Shown here piece after piece: positions 1 to 5,008 of a stretch of 7,549 nucleotides of DNA. This DNA comes from an uncultured Methylococcaceae bacterium (lineage in GTDB: Bacteria > Pseudomonadota > Gammaproteobacteria > Methylococcales > Methylomonadaceae), in the NCBI GenBank assembly GCA_913009515.1, contig CAJVYO010000078.1, positions 1 through 7,549 on the forward strand, written 5' to 3'. The notes beneath the pieces are model-generated. The model saw only the letters and a list, made by a program, of their open reading frames with translations, was not told the origin of the DNA and ran no database searches. The stretch's first letter is position 1; each line of letters opens with the position of its first letter. Position numbers and translations under genes: made by a program.

Positions 1-635
1 AAAGCCAATAAGCTACCATCGTCTATTTCAACCAGAGGATTAATTTCAATTTGGCTGGCATCATGACTTAAAAATAACTGTAACATGCCCATCATCACCG
101 CATATAAGCCATCAATTTGCTTGCCTTTAATCCCTAAAATACTCGCCACTTGCCGACAATGAAAAGGCTGTAAGCCTGCTGCTGAATGGATGGGAATACT
201 GATAATTTTTTCAGGCGATTGTTCAGCAACCGCTTCAATATCCGTGCCGCCCATTGCCGAAGCAATAAAACATAAACATTCTTGATGACGGTCAATTAAT
301 AAACTTAAATAAAATTCACGCTTAATTACCGAAGTGGCTTCAATCAGCACCTCATTAATCGGCAAGCCTTCATTGCCTGTTTGTTTAGTGATTAACTGTG
401 TTTGTAACATTTCTGCAGCATACAAACGACATTCATCAGCGGTTTTCGCAATTTTAACCCCACCGACTTTACCGCGTCCCCCTGCATGAACTTGAGCTTT
501 AACCGCCCAACTATTTGCATTTAAGGCATGAGCAGCAGCAAACGCTTCATCAGCGGTTTTAGCCACTAAGCTCACTGGCACAGGAATTTGATACTCTTTA
601 AATAATTGTTTTGCCTGAAATTCATGAATATTCAT
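1..635 (-). CDS. sucC: Succinyl-CoA synthetase (ADP-forming) beta subunit, N-terminal part, cut by window edge
   Basis: The first 211 codons are visible; the family is usually about 390 residues, so the C-terminal half lies outside the window. The protein starts MNIHEFQAKQLF, the signature opening of the ATP-grasp beta subunit. It continues with AVKAQVHAGGRGKVGGVK (residues 44-61, the nucleotide-binding loop of the ATP-grasp fold) and QIEINPLV (195-202, with the metal-ligand Glu and Asn). The family joins the alpha subunit SucD to convert succinyl-CoA to succinate with ATP formation in the TCA cycle. ATG is at 633-635; a modest AGGGA lies about 6 bases upstream. It follows gpsA on the same strand after 91 bases. 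Malate-CoA ligase beta (MtkA) is a close paralogue and cannot be fully excluded from this half, but the sequence reads more like SucC. In E. coli the gene after gpsA is cysE, so this neighbour is different. Confidence 0.92.
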   Translation of the reverse strand, partial: MNIHEFQAKQLFKEYQIPVPVSLVAKTADEAFAAAHALNANSWAVKAQVHAGGRGKVGGVKIAKTADECRLYAAEMLQTQLITKQTGNEGLPINEVLIEATSVIKREFYLSLLIDRHQECLCFIASAMGGTDIEAVAEQSPEKIISIPIHSAAGLQPFHCRQVASILGIKGKQIDGLYAVMMGMLQLFLSHDASQIEINPLVEIDDGSLLA

Positions 636-683
636 TAAAAATCCCTACAGTGAAAAAGGTAACTTAGACGTTTATATCGAATG

Positions 684-713
684 ATTATATGCTTTGGAAT
701 GGAAACTAAATGC
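684..713 (-). promoter_or_regulatory. Candidate sigma70-type promoter for sucC
   Basis: On the minus strand a perfect TATAAT (684-689) lies about 50 bases before the sucC ATG, in the 91-base gpsA-sucC gap. The -35 candidates at 16 to 18 bases spacing (such as GCATTT at 708-713) match the consensus poorly. The call therefore rests mainly on the -10 box and its position. No convincing terminator hairpin separates gpsA from this site, so read-through from gpsA is also possible. Confidence 0.4.
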
Positions 714-726
714 TGAATGAAAACAG

Positions 727-1722
727 TTATTCCGCTTTTTGATCGCGTTGTAATAAATTTTGCACCGCTGTTAAAGGGGCTAAACCATCGTAGAGTACGC
801 GGTAGATTTGTTCTGTAATCGGCATTTCAATATTATAGTGTTTTGCCAATTTATAGGTTTCACGAGCAGCAGAAATCCCTTCTACTTCTTGACCGATTTC
901 TGCAATCGCAGCATCCCTATCTTTTCCCTGCCCTAAGGCCAAACCAAAACGACGATTACGTGATTGATTATCGGTACAGGTTAAAATTAAATCACCCAAG
1001 CCCGATAAGCCCATTAAGGTTTCTTGCTCTCCGCCTAATGCGGTATTTAAACGCATCACTTCGGCAATACCTCGGGTGACTAACGCGGCACGGGTATTGG
1101 CACCAAAACCTATACCATCAGCAATACCAGCAGCAATCGCGAGTACATTTTTCACGGCCCCACCAACCTGCACACTAATCATATCCTCAGTGGTATAGGT
1201 GCGAAAATGGGTGCTATGCATGATACTGGCTAAGGTTTGTGCAAACTGAGTTTGATTCGCAGCAATCGTCACCGCAGTTGGCAAATCAGCCGCCACTTCA
1301 CGAGCAAATGAAGGTCCTGAAATAATCGCAGCTGGCGTATGCAGACTAAAAACATCTGCCACTGTCTTCGCTAATAACTCACCCGTTTCAGCGTCAAACC
1401 CTTTGGTTGCCCATGCAATTTTTACTTTGTCATTCACAAACGGCTTAAGCTCTATTAAAGTTTGCTTAAAAGCATGACTCGGAACGGCGACTAAAATAAT
1501 CGAGCTAAAATCTGCCGCCGCTTTTAAAGAATCAGTGACCTGTAATAAATCAGGAAAACTTAGCCCCGCAAGATAACGTGTATTTTGTTTTTCAGTGGCA
1601 AGTTGAGCAATATGCGTGGGATTATGCCCCCACAACATAGTTTCACAGTCATTTCTAGCCGCTTGTATTGCTAGGGCTGTTCCCCAAGAACCTGCTCCGA
1701 GTACACTAATTTTACGGGTCAT
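727..1722 (-). CDS. gpsA: Glycerol-3-phosphate dehydrogenase [NAD(P)+]
   Basis: This 331-residue protein is the normal length for cytosolic GpsA, which reduces dihydroxyacetone phosphate to sn-glycerol 3-phosphate, the backbone precursor of phospholipids. The N-terminal Rossmann motif VLGAGSWGTALA (residues 7-18) binds the nucleotide. Also visible are AWATKGF with Lys107, SGPSFAREV (135-143), GGAVKNVLAIAAGIADG with the catalytic Lys191, and the GLGDL stretch with Asp244, followed by NRRFG (257-260 region). All expected active-site residues are present. It begins 15 bases after the secB stop. I see no clear Shine-Dalgarno in that gap, so its translation may depend on coupling to secB. The secB-gpsA pair is a conserved proteobacterial arrangement, which supports co-transcription. 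Confidence 0.98.
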   Translation of the reverse strand: MTRKISVLGAGSWGTALAIQAARNDCETMLWGHNPTHIAQLATEKQNTRYLAGLSFPDLLQVTDSLKAAADFSSIILVAVPSHAFKQTLIELKPFVNDKVKIAWATKGFDAETGELLAKTVADVFSLHTPAAIISGPSFAREVAADLPTAVTIAANQTQFAQTLASIMHSTHFRTYTTEDMISVQVGGAVKNVLAIAAGIADGIGFGANTRAALVTRGIAEVMRLNTALGGEQETLMGLSGLGDLILTCTDNQSRNRRFGLALGQGKDRDAAIAEIGQEVEGISAARETYKLAKHYNIEMPITEQIYRVLYDGLAPLTAVQNLLQRDQKAE

Positions 1723-1737
1723 AAGTTTATAATTAAA

Positions 1738-2199
1738 CTAGTTTAATTTAGCAGATGCTTGCTGTGCTTGTTGCAAATGCTGTGCATACAACGCATCAAA
1801 ATTAACAGGAGCTAAAAGTAATTGTGGAAATCCACCTTTTGCCACTAAATCCGAGACCACTTCACGGGCATAAGGAAATAAAATATTAGGACAAAAACTA
1901 CCCACCATTGGCCCCATTTCTTCTTCGCCAAAACCATTTAATGAAAAGATACCCGCTTGGGTTACTTCAACTAAATACGCTAATGTGTCTTCTGTTTTCA
2001 CGGTCACGGTAACTGTTAAGGTAATTTCATACATATTATCTTCTAATGGTGACGCATTAGTTGCTAAATTAAAATCAACATTTGGTTCCCATTTTTTGGT
2101 AAAGATTTGCGGAGAATTAGGCGTTTCAAACGAAATGTCTTTAGTGTGAATTTTTTGAATTGAAAATTGTTTTTCTTCTGCTTGTGTTTCTTCAGCCAT
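1738..2199 (-). CDS. secB: Protein-export chaperone SecB
   Basis: This 153-residue protein is full length for SecB, the cytosolic tetrameric chaperone that keeps precursor proteins unfolded and hands them to SecA for export. Family features include an acidic N-terminus, the FSIQKIHTKDISFETPN region (residues 12-28) and the alternating beta-strand stretch YEITLTVTVTVKT (57-69). FCPNILFPYARE (102-113) and FPQLLLAPVNFDALY (124-138) are also present. The C-terminus is a short Gln/Ala-rich helix (HLQQAQQASAKLN). The upstream gap of 50 bases to the rhodanese gene has no obvious Shine-Dalgarno close to the ATG. In E. coli grxC occupies that gap; here it is absent. The presence of SecB is typical of Proteobacteria with an outer membrane. 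Confidence 0.98.
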   Translation of the reverse strand: MAEETQAEEKQFSIQKIHTKDISFETPNSPQIFTKKWEPNVDFNLATNASPLEDNMYEITLTVTVTVKTEDTLAYLVEVTQAGIFSLNGFGEEEMGPMVGSFCPNILFPYAREVVSDLVAKGGFPQLLLAPVNFDALYAQHLQQAQQASAKLN

Positions 2200-2215
2200 A
2201 ATTAATAATTATATT

Positions 2216-2231
2216 GTTTAAAAGTTTAAAA
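2216..2231. repeat. Tandem 8-base direct repeat between rhodanese gene and secB
   Basis: GTTTAAAA occurs twice back to back in the short rhodanese-secB gap. On the minus strand a TATAAT (2208-2213) follows it, 8 bases before the secB ATG. That is too close for a normal leadered transcript, and the position 17 bases upstream does not resemble a -35 box. In such AT-rich sequence this may be chance. Confidence 0.4.
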
Positions 2232-2249
2232 GAACGGAGTAGCTTAAAT

Positions 2250-2684
2250 TTATTTACTGCCTTTCACAACAGGTAATTTATTTTCTTCCCAAGACTGCAT
2301 GCCACCCGACATTGAATGAATTTTTTTAAAGCCTAATTTAGTCAATTTATCACACGCAGATGCAGAACGCATACCGGTTTGACAAGTAACAATTAAATCA
2401 TCTTCTTTATACAATTCAAGCTTCTTAATGTGTTTATCAAGATTACTTAAAGTAATATGAATTGCATCGGTGATATGACCTTTTTTAAACTCATCGCCTC
2501 CGCGTACATCTAAAATAATACAAGAGGCGTCCGAATTTAATTTAGTCACGGTGAGCATGGGGGAAATCACGTCATATTTACGCATACTTGATTCAATAAT
2601 ATCTTGAATTAAAAAATAAGTAACGGCAAAAAAGGCTGTTACCAGCATCCAATGATTGCCTGCGAATTCAATATATTGATCCAT
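2250..2684 (-). CDS. Membrane-anchored rhodanese-like sulfurtransferase (YibN type)
   Basis: The 144-residue protein has one N-terminal hydrophobic segment (about residues 10-28) followed by a single rhodanese domain facing, most likely, the cytoplasm. Visible family features are IILDVRGGDEFKKGHI (56-71, the rhodanese DVR motif) and the active-site loop VTCQTGMRSA (99-108) with Cys101. GFKKIHSMSGGMQSWEENKLPV (118-139) is the usual C-terminal signature. The predicted role is to carry a persulfide on Cys101 and pass sulfur to an acceptor; the actual donor and acceptor are not known from sequence. Order and architecture match E. coli YibN, which lies upstream of grxC-secB-gpsA. The ATG has a TAGGA about 7 bases upstream. 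The gene starts 28 bases after the ArsR-family regulator, suggesting co-transcription and possibly sulfur-responsive expression. Confidence 0.93.
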   Translation of the reverse strand: MDQYIEFAGNHWMLVTAFFAVTYFLIQDIIESSMRKYDVISPMLTVTKLNSDASCIILDVRGGDEFKKGHITDAIHITLSNLDKHIKKLELYKEDDLIVTCQTGMRSASACDKLTKLGFKKIHSMSGGMQSWEENKLPVVKGSK

Positions 2685-2712
2685 TATAATCCTATAAATA
2701 AAAGGTGATTAA

Positions 2713-3027
2713 TTAACATTGCTTACAAAAAATTTGCCGCATCATCTCAATTAATTTGAGCATTCTGGGGTCGTCAATATAATAATAGACACGGTTTGCT
2801 TCTTTTTTGAAATTTAAAATATCTTTTTCACGCAAAATAGCAAGATGTTGTGAAATATTACTTTGACTTGTGCCTACTTTTTCAACAATATCCTGTACGC
2901 TAATCGCCTCAACACCCAACACACATAATATTTTTAACCGCAAGGGATGAGACATTGCTTTTAAGCAGCGGGCAGCCCTTTCTATATCCGCATCATGGTA
3001 TAGCTCTTGATTATCTTGAATTTCCAT
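2713..3027 (-). CDS. ArsR-family winged-helix regulator, likely persulfide-sensing (SqrR/BigR/YgaV-like)
   Basis: The 104-residue protein fits the ArsR/SmtB size. It has AMSHPLRLKIL (residues 24-34), a helix-turn-helix DIVEKVGTSQSNISQHLAILRE (46-67) and a beta wing with ANRVYYYI (77-84). It lacks the CxC metal site (ELCVCDL type) of ArsR arsenic sensors. It does have Cys35 in helix 2 (LKILCVL) and Cys101 in the last helix (RQIFCKQC), 66 residues apart. That is the spacing of the redox cysteines in SqrR (C41/C107) and BigR (C42/C108), which form a tetrasulfide link and release DNA when persulfides accumulate. Cys21 and Cys104 are additional. The next gene is a rhodanese, a common partner of this subgroup (compare ygaV-ygaP). 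I infer a sulfide/persulfide-responsive repressor of its own operon. No strong Shine-Dalgarno precedes the ATG. Confidence 0.93.
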   Translation of the reverse strand: MEIQDNQELYHDADIERAARCLKAMSHPLRLKILCVLGVEAISVQDIVEKVGTSQSNISQHLAILREKDILNFKKEANRVYYYIDDPRMLKLIEMMRQIFCKQC

Positions 3028-3078
3028 ATGATTGATTTTTGCTTACTAAAGTATATTGACGATTAAATTCATTTCATC

Positions 3079-3113
3079 AAAAAAAGCTCCATTATATGAT
3101 ACTAATTTAGCTT
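3079..3113 (-). terminator. Candidate weak intrinsic terminator after the HIT gene, or operator-like dyad
   Basis: Read on the minus strand, AAGCT (3113-3109) can pair with AGCTT (3088-3084). Inside it ATTA (3106-3103) can pair with TAAT (3094-3091), leaving a two-by-two internal mismatch, and a run of seven T (3085-3079) follows. This begins inside the last codons of the HIT gene and has the form of a Rho-independent terminator. The stem is AT-rich and imperfect, so efficiency is doubtful. The inner dyad overlaps a TATAAT promoter element, so it may instead be a regulatory site. Confidence 0.33.
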
Positions 3114-3119
3114 AATCGA
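3091..3119 (-). promoter_or_regulatory. Candidate promoter and operator for the ArsR-rhodanese-secB-gpsA operon
   Basis: On the minus strand a perfect TATAAT (3096-3091) lies about 64 bases before the regulator's ATG, with TCGATT (3119-3114) 17 bases upstream as a poor -35. A dyad ATTA-N8-TAAT (3106-3091) overlaps the -10 box. This 4-8-4 geometry is the same as that reported for SqrR operators (ATTC-N8-GAAT, from memory), but the half-site sequence differs. A repressor bound here would block this promoter. A second dyad, TACTAAAGTA (3044-3053), lies nearer the start codon. The site is inferred from pattern only. Confidence 0.38.
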
Positions 3120-3524
3120 GGGTACGATAAAATTATTGATTTTTATTAACACTTTATCTAACGCCGCAGCCGAATATGGCATCGCTTCAAATTTACCCCA
3201 AATAGGTGCCGGCCATGCTTTATCGGTCTTGTACCTAACAACATGATGTAGATGTAATTGCGGCACAATATTACCTAACGCGGCGACATTCATCTTGTCA
3301 GCCTGAAAAACCTCAGCGAGTTTTTCACTGATATAACATGATTCACGCATCAATTGTAACTGGTCATCAGCGGATAATTCATGTATTTCGCTTATATTTT
3401 CACGTTCCGGCACTAAAATCAGCCATGGAAATTGGCAATCATTCATCAATAAAACCCGACAAAGTTCCAATTGTCCCAGTTCTATACAATCTTTGGCTAA
3501 ATTAGCATGTAAGGTAAAAGACAT
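3102..3524 (-). CDS. HIT (histidine triad) domain protein
   Basis: This 140-residue protein is a single HIT domain, a fold that cleaves phosphoanhydride or phosphoramidate bonds of nucleotides such as diadenosine polyphosphates or AMP conjugates; the exact substrate cannot be told here. Visible features are WLILVPERENISEIHELS (34-51, the hydrophobic strand and Val-Pro turn), NVAALGNIVPQLHLHHVVR (79-97) and WPAPIWGK (104-111). The triad reads QLHLHHVV: His91, His93 and an adjacent His94, with Gln89 where many HIT proteins have the first His. Related proteobacterial proteins, as I recall them, also have Gln here, so it is probably a subfamily trait and not inactivation. It is transcribed toward the ArsR-family gene, 74 bases away, and diverges from the membrane-protein gene at 3606. 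No clear Shine-Dalgarno is seen. Confidence 0.9.
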   Translation of the reverse strand: MSFTLHANLAKDCIELGQLELCRVLLMNDCQFPWLILVPERENISEIHELSADDQLQLMRESCYISEKLAEVFQADKMNVAALGNIVPQLHLHHVVRYKTDKAWPAPIWGKFEAMPYSAAALDKVLIKINNFIVPSIKLN

Positions 3525-3605
3525 AATTCATTTAAGGCTTGAAACTAAAAGATAAAACAGTGTACCGTTAGCCAATAAGAATAACAATAAAATAACGCCC
3601 TGCCA
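3525..3605. other. Divergent intergenic region between the HIT and membrane-protein genes
   Basis: These 81 bases must hold the start signals of two divergent genes. I find a TTGAAA (3539-3544, plus strand) with no good -10 box at proper spacing, and on the minus strand TTGGCT followed at 15 bases by TATCTT. Neither is convincing, and neither gene has a recognisable Shine-Dalgarno. No hairpin or repeat stands out. Confidence 0.5.
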
Positions 3606-4637
3606 ATGCCCAATCAAACCCAAAACACTCAGCCACTCGCAGTATCCTTCAAATTATTACTGGCTTTATATCTCATCATTCCTCTGTGTATCGTCTTGCA
3701 ATTGTCTGATACCACCTTATTTTCAGGCACCTTACTCAATTACTTACCTAACAGCCCTAGTCATTTTTTATTATTTCAAGTGCTATTTGGTACTCCGCAT
3801 ATTATAGCCAGCACCTTATTATTGACCACCAATAAAGATTATTTCAGTTTTTACCAAAAGAAAATCATCTTTATGACGCTAGCTATTGCACTTTTTTTCA
3901 GCATAGCCAATCAAGTGCTATCTTATTACACCCTATATATTATGGTGTCATCGTGGACAGTCTATCATGTATTAAAACAACAGCTTGGCGTGGGTAGAGC
4001 CTTATATAAATTACCAGATTGGTTATTTTATATCCTGTTATGGCTCAGTATTAGTTCAGGTATCGGCATTTATATGGGCATTTTTTTAAAAGATACCCTC
4101 AGCCTAATGCAAGCTCAATGGCTAAAATATATCGCAGCAAGTTTGGTGATTTGCTTATTGCTGACCACCGTATTATGCCAACGTTATGTCAATAACCGCA
4201 TGGGCACCTTATTTTTATGGGCAAATTCAAGCTTAATTTTTGCGAGCTTTTATTTTTACAGTCAAGAATATTATTTCTTCGCCATTCTCATTCCGCGACT
4301 GATTCACGATGCCACTGCCTATATTTTTTATGTGGTACATGATGTCAATAAACACGCCTCACAGCCGCAAAATTGGCTATACCGCTACGCACATAAAATA
4401 AAATTAAACACCTTTATCGTGCTGCCGTTGCTTTCATTTCTATTAACCTATTTACTGCATGTTTATGGCGACCAATGGGTTAATAGTCTGGGGCAGTTTT
4501 TCTTCGATATAGATATTAAAAAAGCCATCAGCTTAGGGCTTATTGGCTATTTTTCATTAATGCATTATTACACCGAAGCATTTACTTGGAAACACGGCTC
4601 GCCCTATCGCCAACATATACGCTTTAAAGATTTTTAA
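3606..4637 (+). CDS. Polytopic membrane protein with conserved-looking histidine motifs, function unknown
   Basis: I do not recognise this 343-residue protein. It has roughly eight to ten hydrophobic segments, for example near residues 12-32, 54-73, 86-106, 138-160, 172-191, 200-218, 222-245, 266-286 and 305-322, so it is an inner-membrane protein. Motifs in or beside these segments stand out: FGTPHIIAS (61-69), SSWTVYHVLKQQLGVGR (115-131), PRLIHDATAYIFYVVHDVNKH (230-250) and MHYYTEAFTWKHGSPYR (319-335). His65, His121, His234/Asp235, His245/Asp246, His320 and Glu324 could together form a metal site. This recalls membrane iron oxygenases such as the Brp/Blh carotenoid-cleaving family, but that is only a resemblance. 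A cofactor-free membrane role is equally possible. The ATG at 3606 is the first usable start. Its stop shares TTAA with the convergent small gene. Confidence 0.85.
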   Translation: MPNQTQNTQPLAVSFKLLLALYLIIPLCIVLQLSDTTLFSGTLLNYLPNSPSHFLLFQVLFGTPHIIASTLLLTTNKDYFSFYQKKIIFMTLAIALFFSIANQVLSYYTLYIMVSSWTVYHVLKQQLGVGRALYKLPDWLFYILLWLSISSGIGIYMGIFLKDTLSLMQAQWLKYIAASLVICLLLTTVLCQRYVNNRMGTLFLWANSSLIFASFYFYSQEYYFFAILIPRLIHDATAYIFYVVHDVNKHASQPQNWLYRYAHKIKLNTFIVLPLLSFLLTYLLHVYGDQWVNSLGQFFFDIDIKKAISLGLIGYFSLMHYYTEAFTWKHGSPYRQHIRFKDF

Positions 4638-4870
4638 TCTAACGTTTGATGTGGAATCAACAATCTAGCACGGACAAAATACACCGCCAGACAACTTAAA
4701 GTAATCGCAATAAAGGTTTCACCAATAATGGTCATAGTCAGAGCAAACACCAGCATATAACCCACTGCACCTATGACCGCCCAGCGTATGCCATTTTCAC
4801 CGACTTTTTTACCACTACGAAAAAAAATAACCAGCACAATAATAAAGGTGAGTTTAATTAAAATTAACAT
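4634..4870 (-). CDS. Small hydrophobic membrane protein, function unknown
   Basis: The 78-residue product has two or three membrane segments: residues 1-17 (very hydrophobic, LILIKLTFIIVLVIFF), about 30-48, and about 50-66. A short basic loop RSGKKVGENG (18-27) joins the first two. This pattern resembles small uncharacterised inner-membrane proteins of gammaproteobacteria with a basic KK-G-NG-x-W stretch before the second segment; no function is known to me. It supports being a real gene that the reading frame has a sensible membrane topology, that it fills the gap exactly to the neighbour's stop, and that a TAGG lies upstream of the ATG. The spacing of that TAGG (about 8 bases) is acceptable. 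It converges with the larger membrane-protein gene and diverges from the AsmA-family gene. A spurious ORF remains possible. Confidence 0.65.
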   Translation of the reverse strand: MLILIKLTFIIVLVIFFRSGKKVGENGIRWAVIGAVGYMLVFALTMTIIGETFIAITLSCLAVYFVRARLLIPHQTLD

Positions 4871-4931
4871 CGTTAAAACCTATTTAAGTCCATGGCTGAT
4901 AAAAATCAACCTATAATATTGAATTAAAAAT

Positions 4932-4951
4932 GTGCTTACAGCACTTATAAT
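4932..4951 (+). promoter_or_regulatory. Candidate promoter with short dyad before the AsmA-family gene
   Basis: A perfect TATAAT (4946-4951) lies 57 bases before the chosen ATG. The position 17 bases upstream reads ATTAAA, a poor -35 box. Just before the -10 is a small inverted repeat, GTGC-TTACA-GCAC (4932-4944), which could be a protein-binding site. A second TATAAT at 4912-4917 also lacks a -35 partner. On the opposite strand TTGATT (4909-4904) could serve the divergent small gene. Confidence 0.33.
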
Positions 4952-4998
4952 AATACTTTAACCTACTTTTTCACTGCTGGGTTATGTTTTTTATTTTT

Positions 4999-5002
4999 GG
5001 AG
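4999..5002 (+). promoter_or_regulatory. Ribosome binding site that fixes the AsmA-family start
   Basis: GGAG lies 6 bases before the ATG at 5009, a near-ideal Shine-Dalgarno. An in-frame TTG at 4997 would give four more residues (MEKT), but that TTG overlaps the GGAG itself, so it is unlikely to be the start. The ATG product begins MKKLIKFLLM, a typical signal-anchor opening. Confidence 0.8.
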
Positions 5003-5008
5003 AAAACC

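Noticed and set aside
843..1079. Plus-strand open frame of 78 codons
   Set aside because: It lies wholly inside gpsA on the other strand, and gpsA has every expected family motif. The frame has no recognisable domain.
2208..2213. TATAAT on the minus strand just before secB as a separate secB promoter
   Set aside because: It is only 8 bases from the ATG and has no -35 partner; in such AT-rich sequence it is probably chance.
2713..3027. ArsR gene as part of an arsenic-resistance cluster
   Set aside because: The CxC metal-binding motif is missing, and there is no arsenate reductase or arsenite pump gene nearby; the cysteine spacing fits persulfide sensors instead.
4997..5008. TTG start four codons upstream of the AsmA-family ATG
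   Set aside because: The TTG overlaps the GGAG that serves the ATG at 5009, has no binding site of its own, and adds residues before a normal signal-anchor.
4871..5008. Small RNA or riboswitch in the divergent gap before the AsmA-family gene
   Set aside because: Only a 4-base-pair dyad with a 5-base loop is visible, with no longer helix, no terminator and no known aptamer features.
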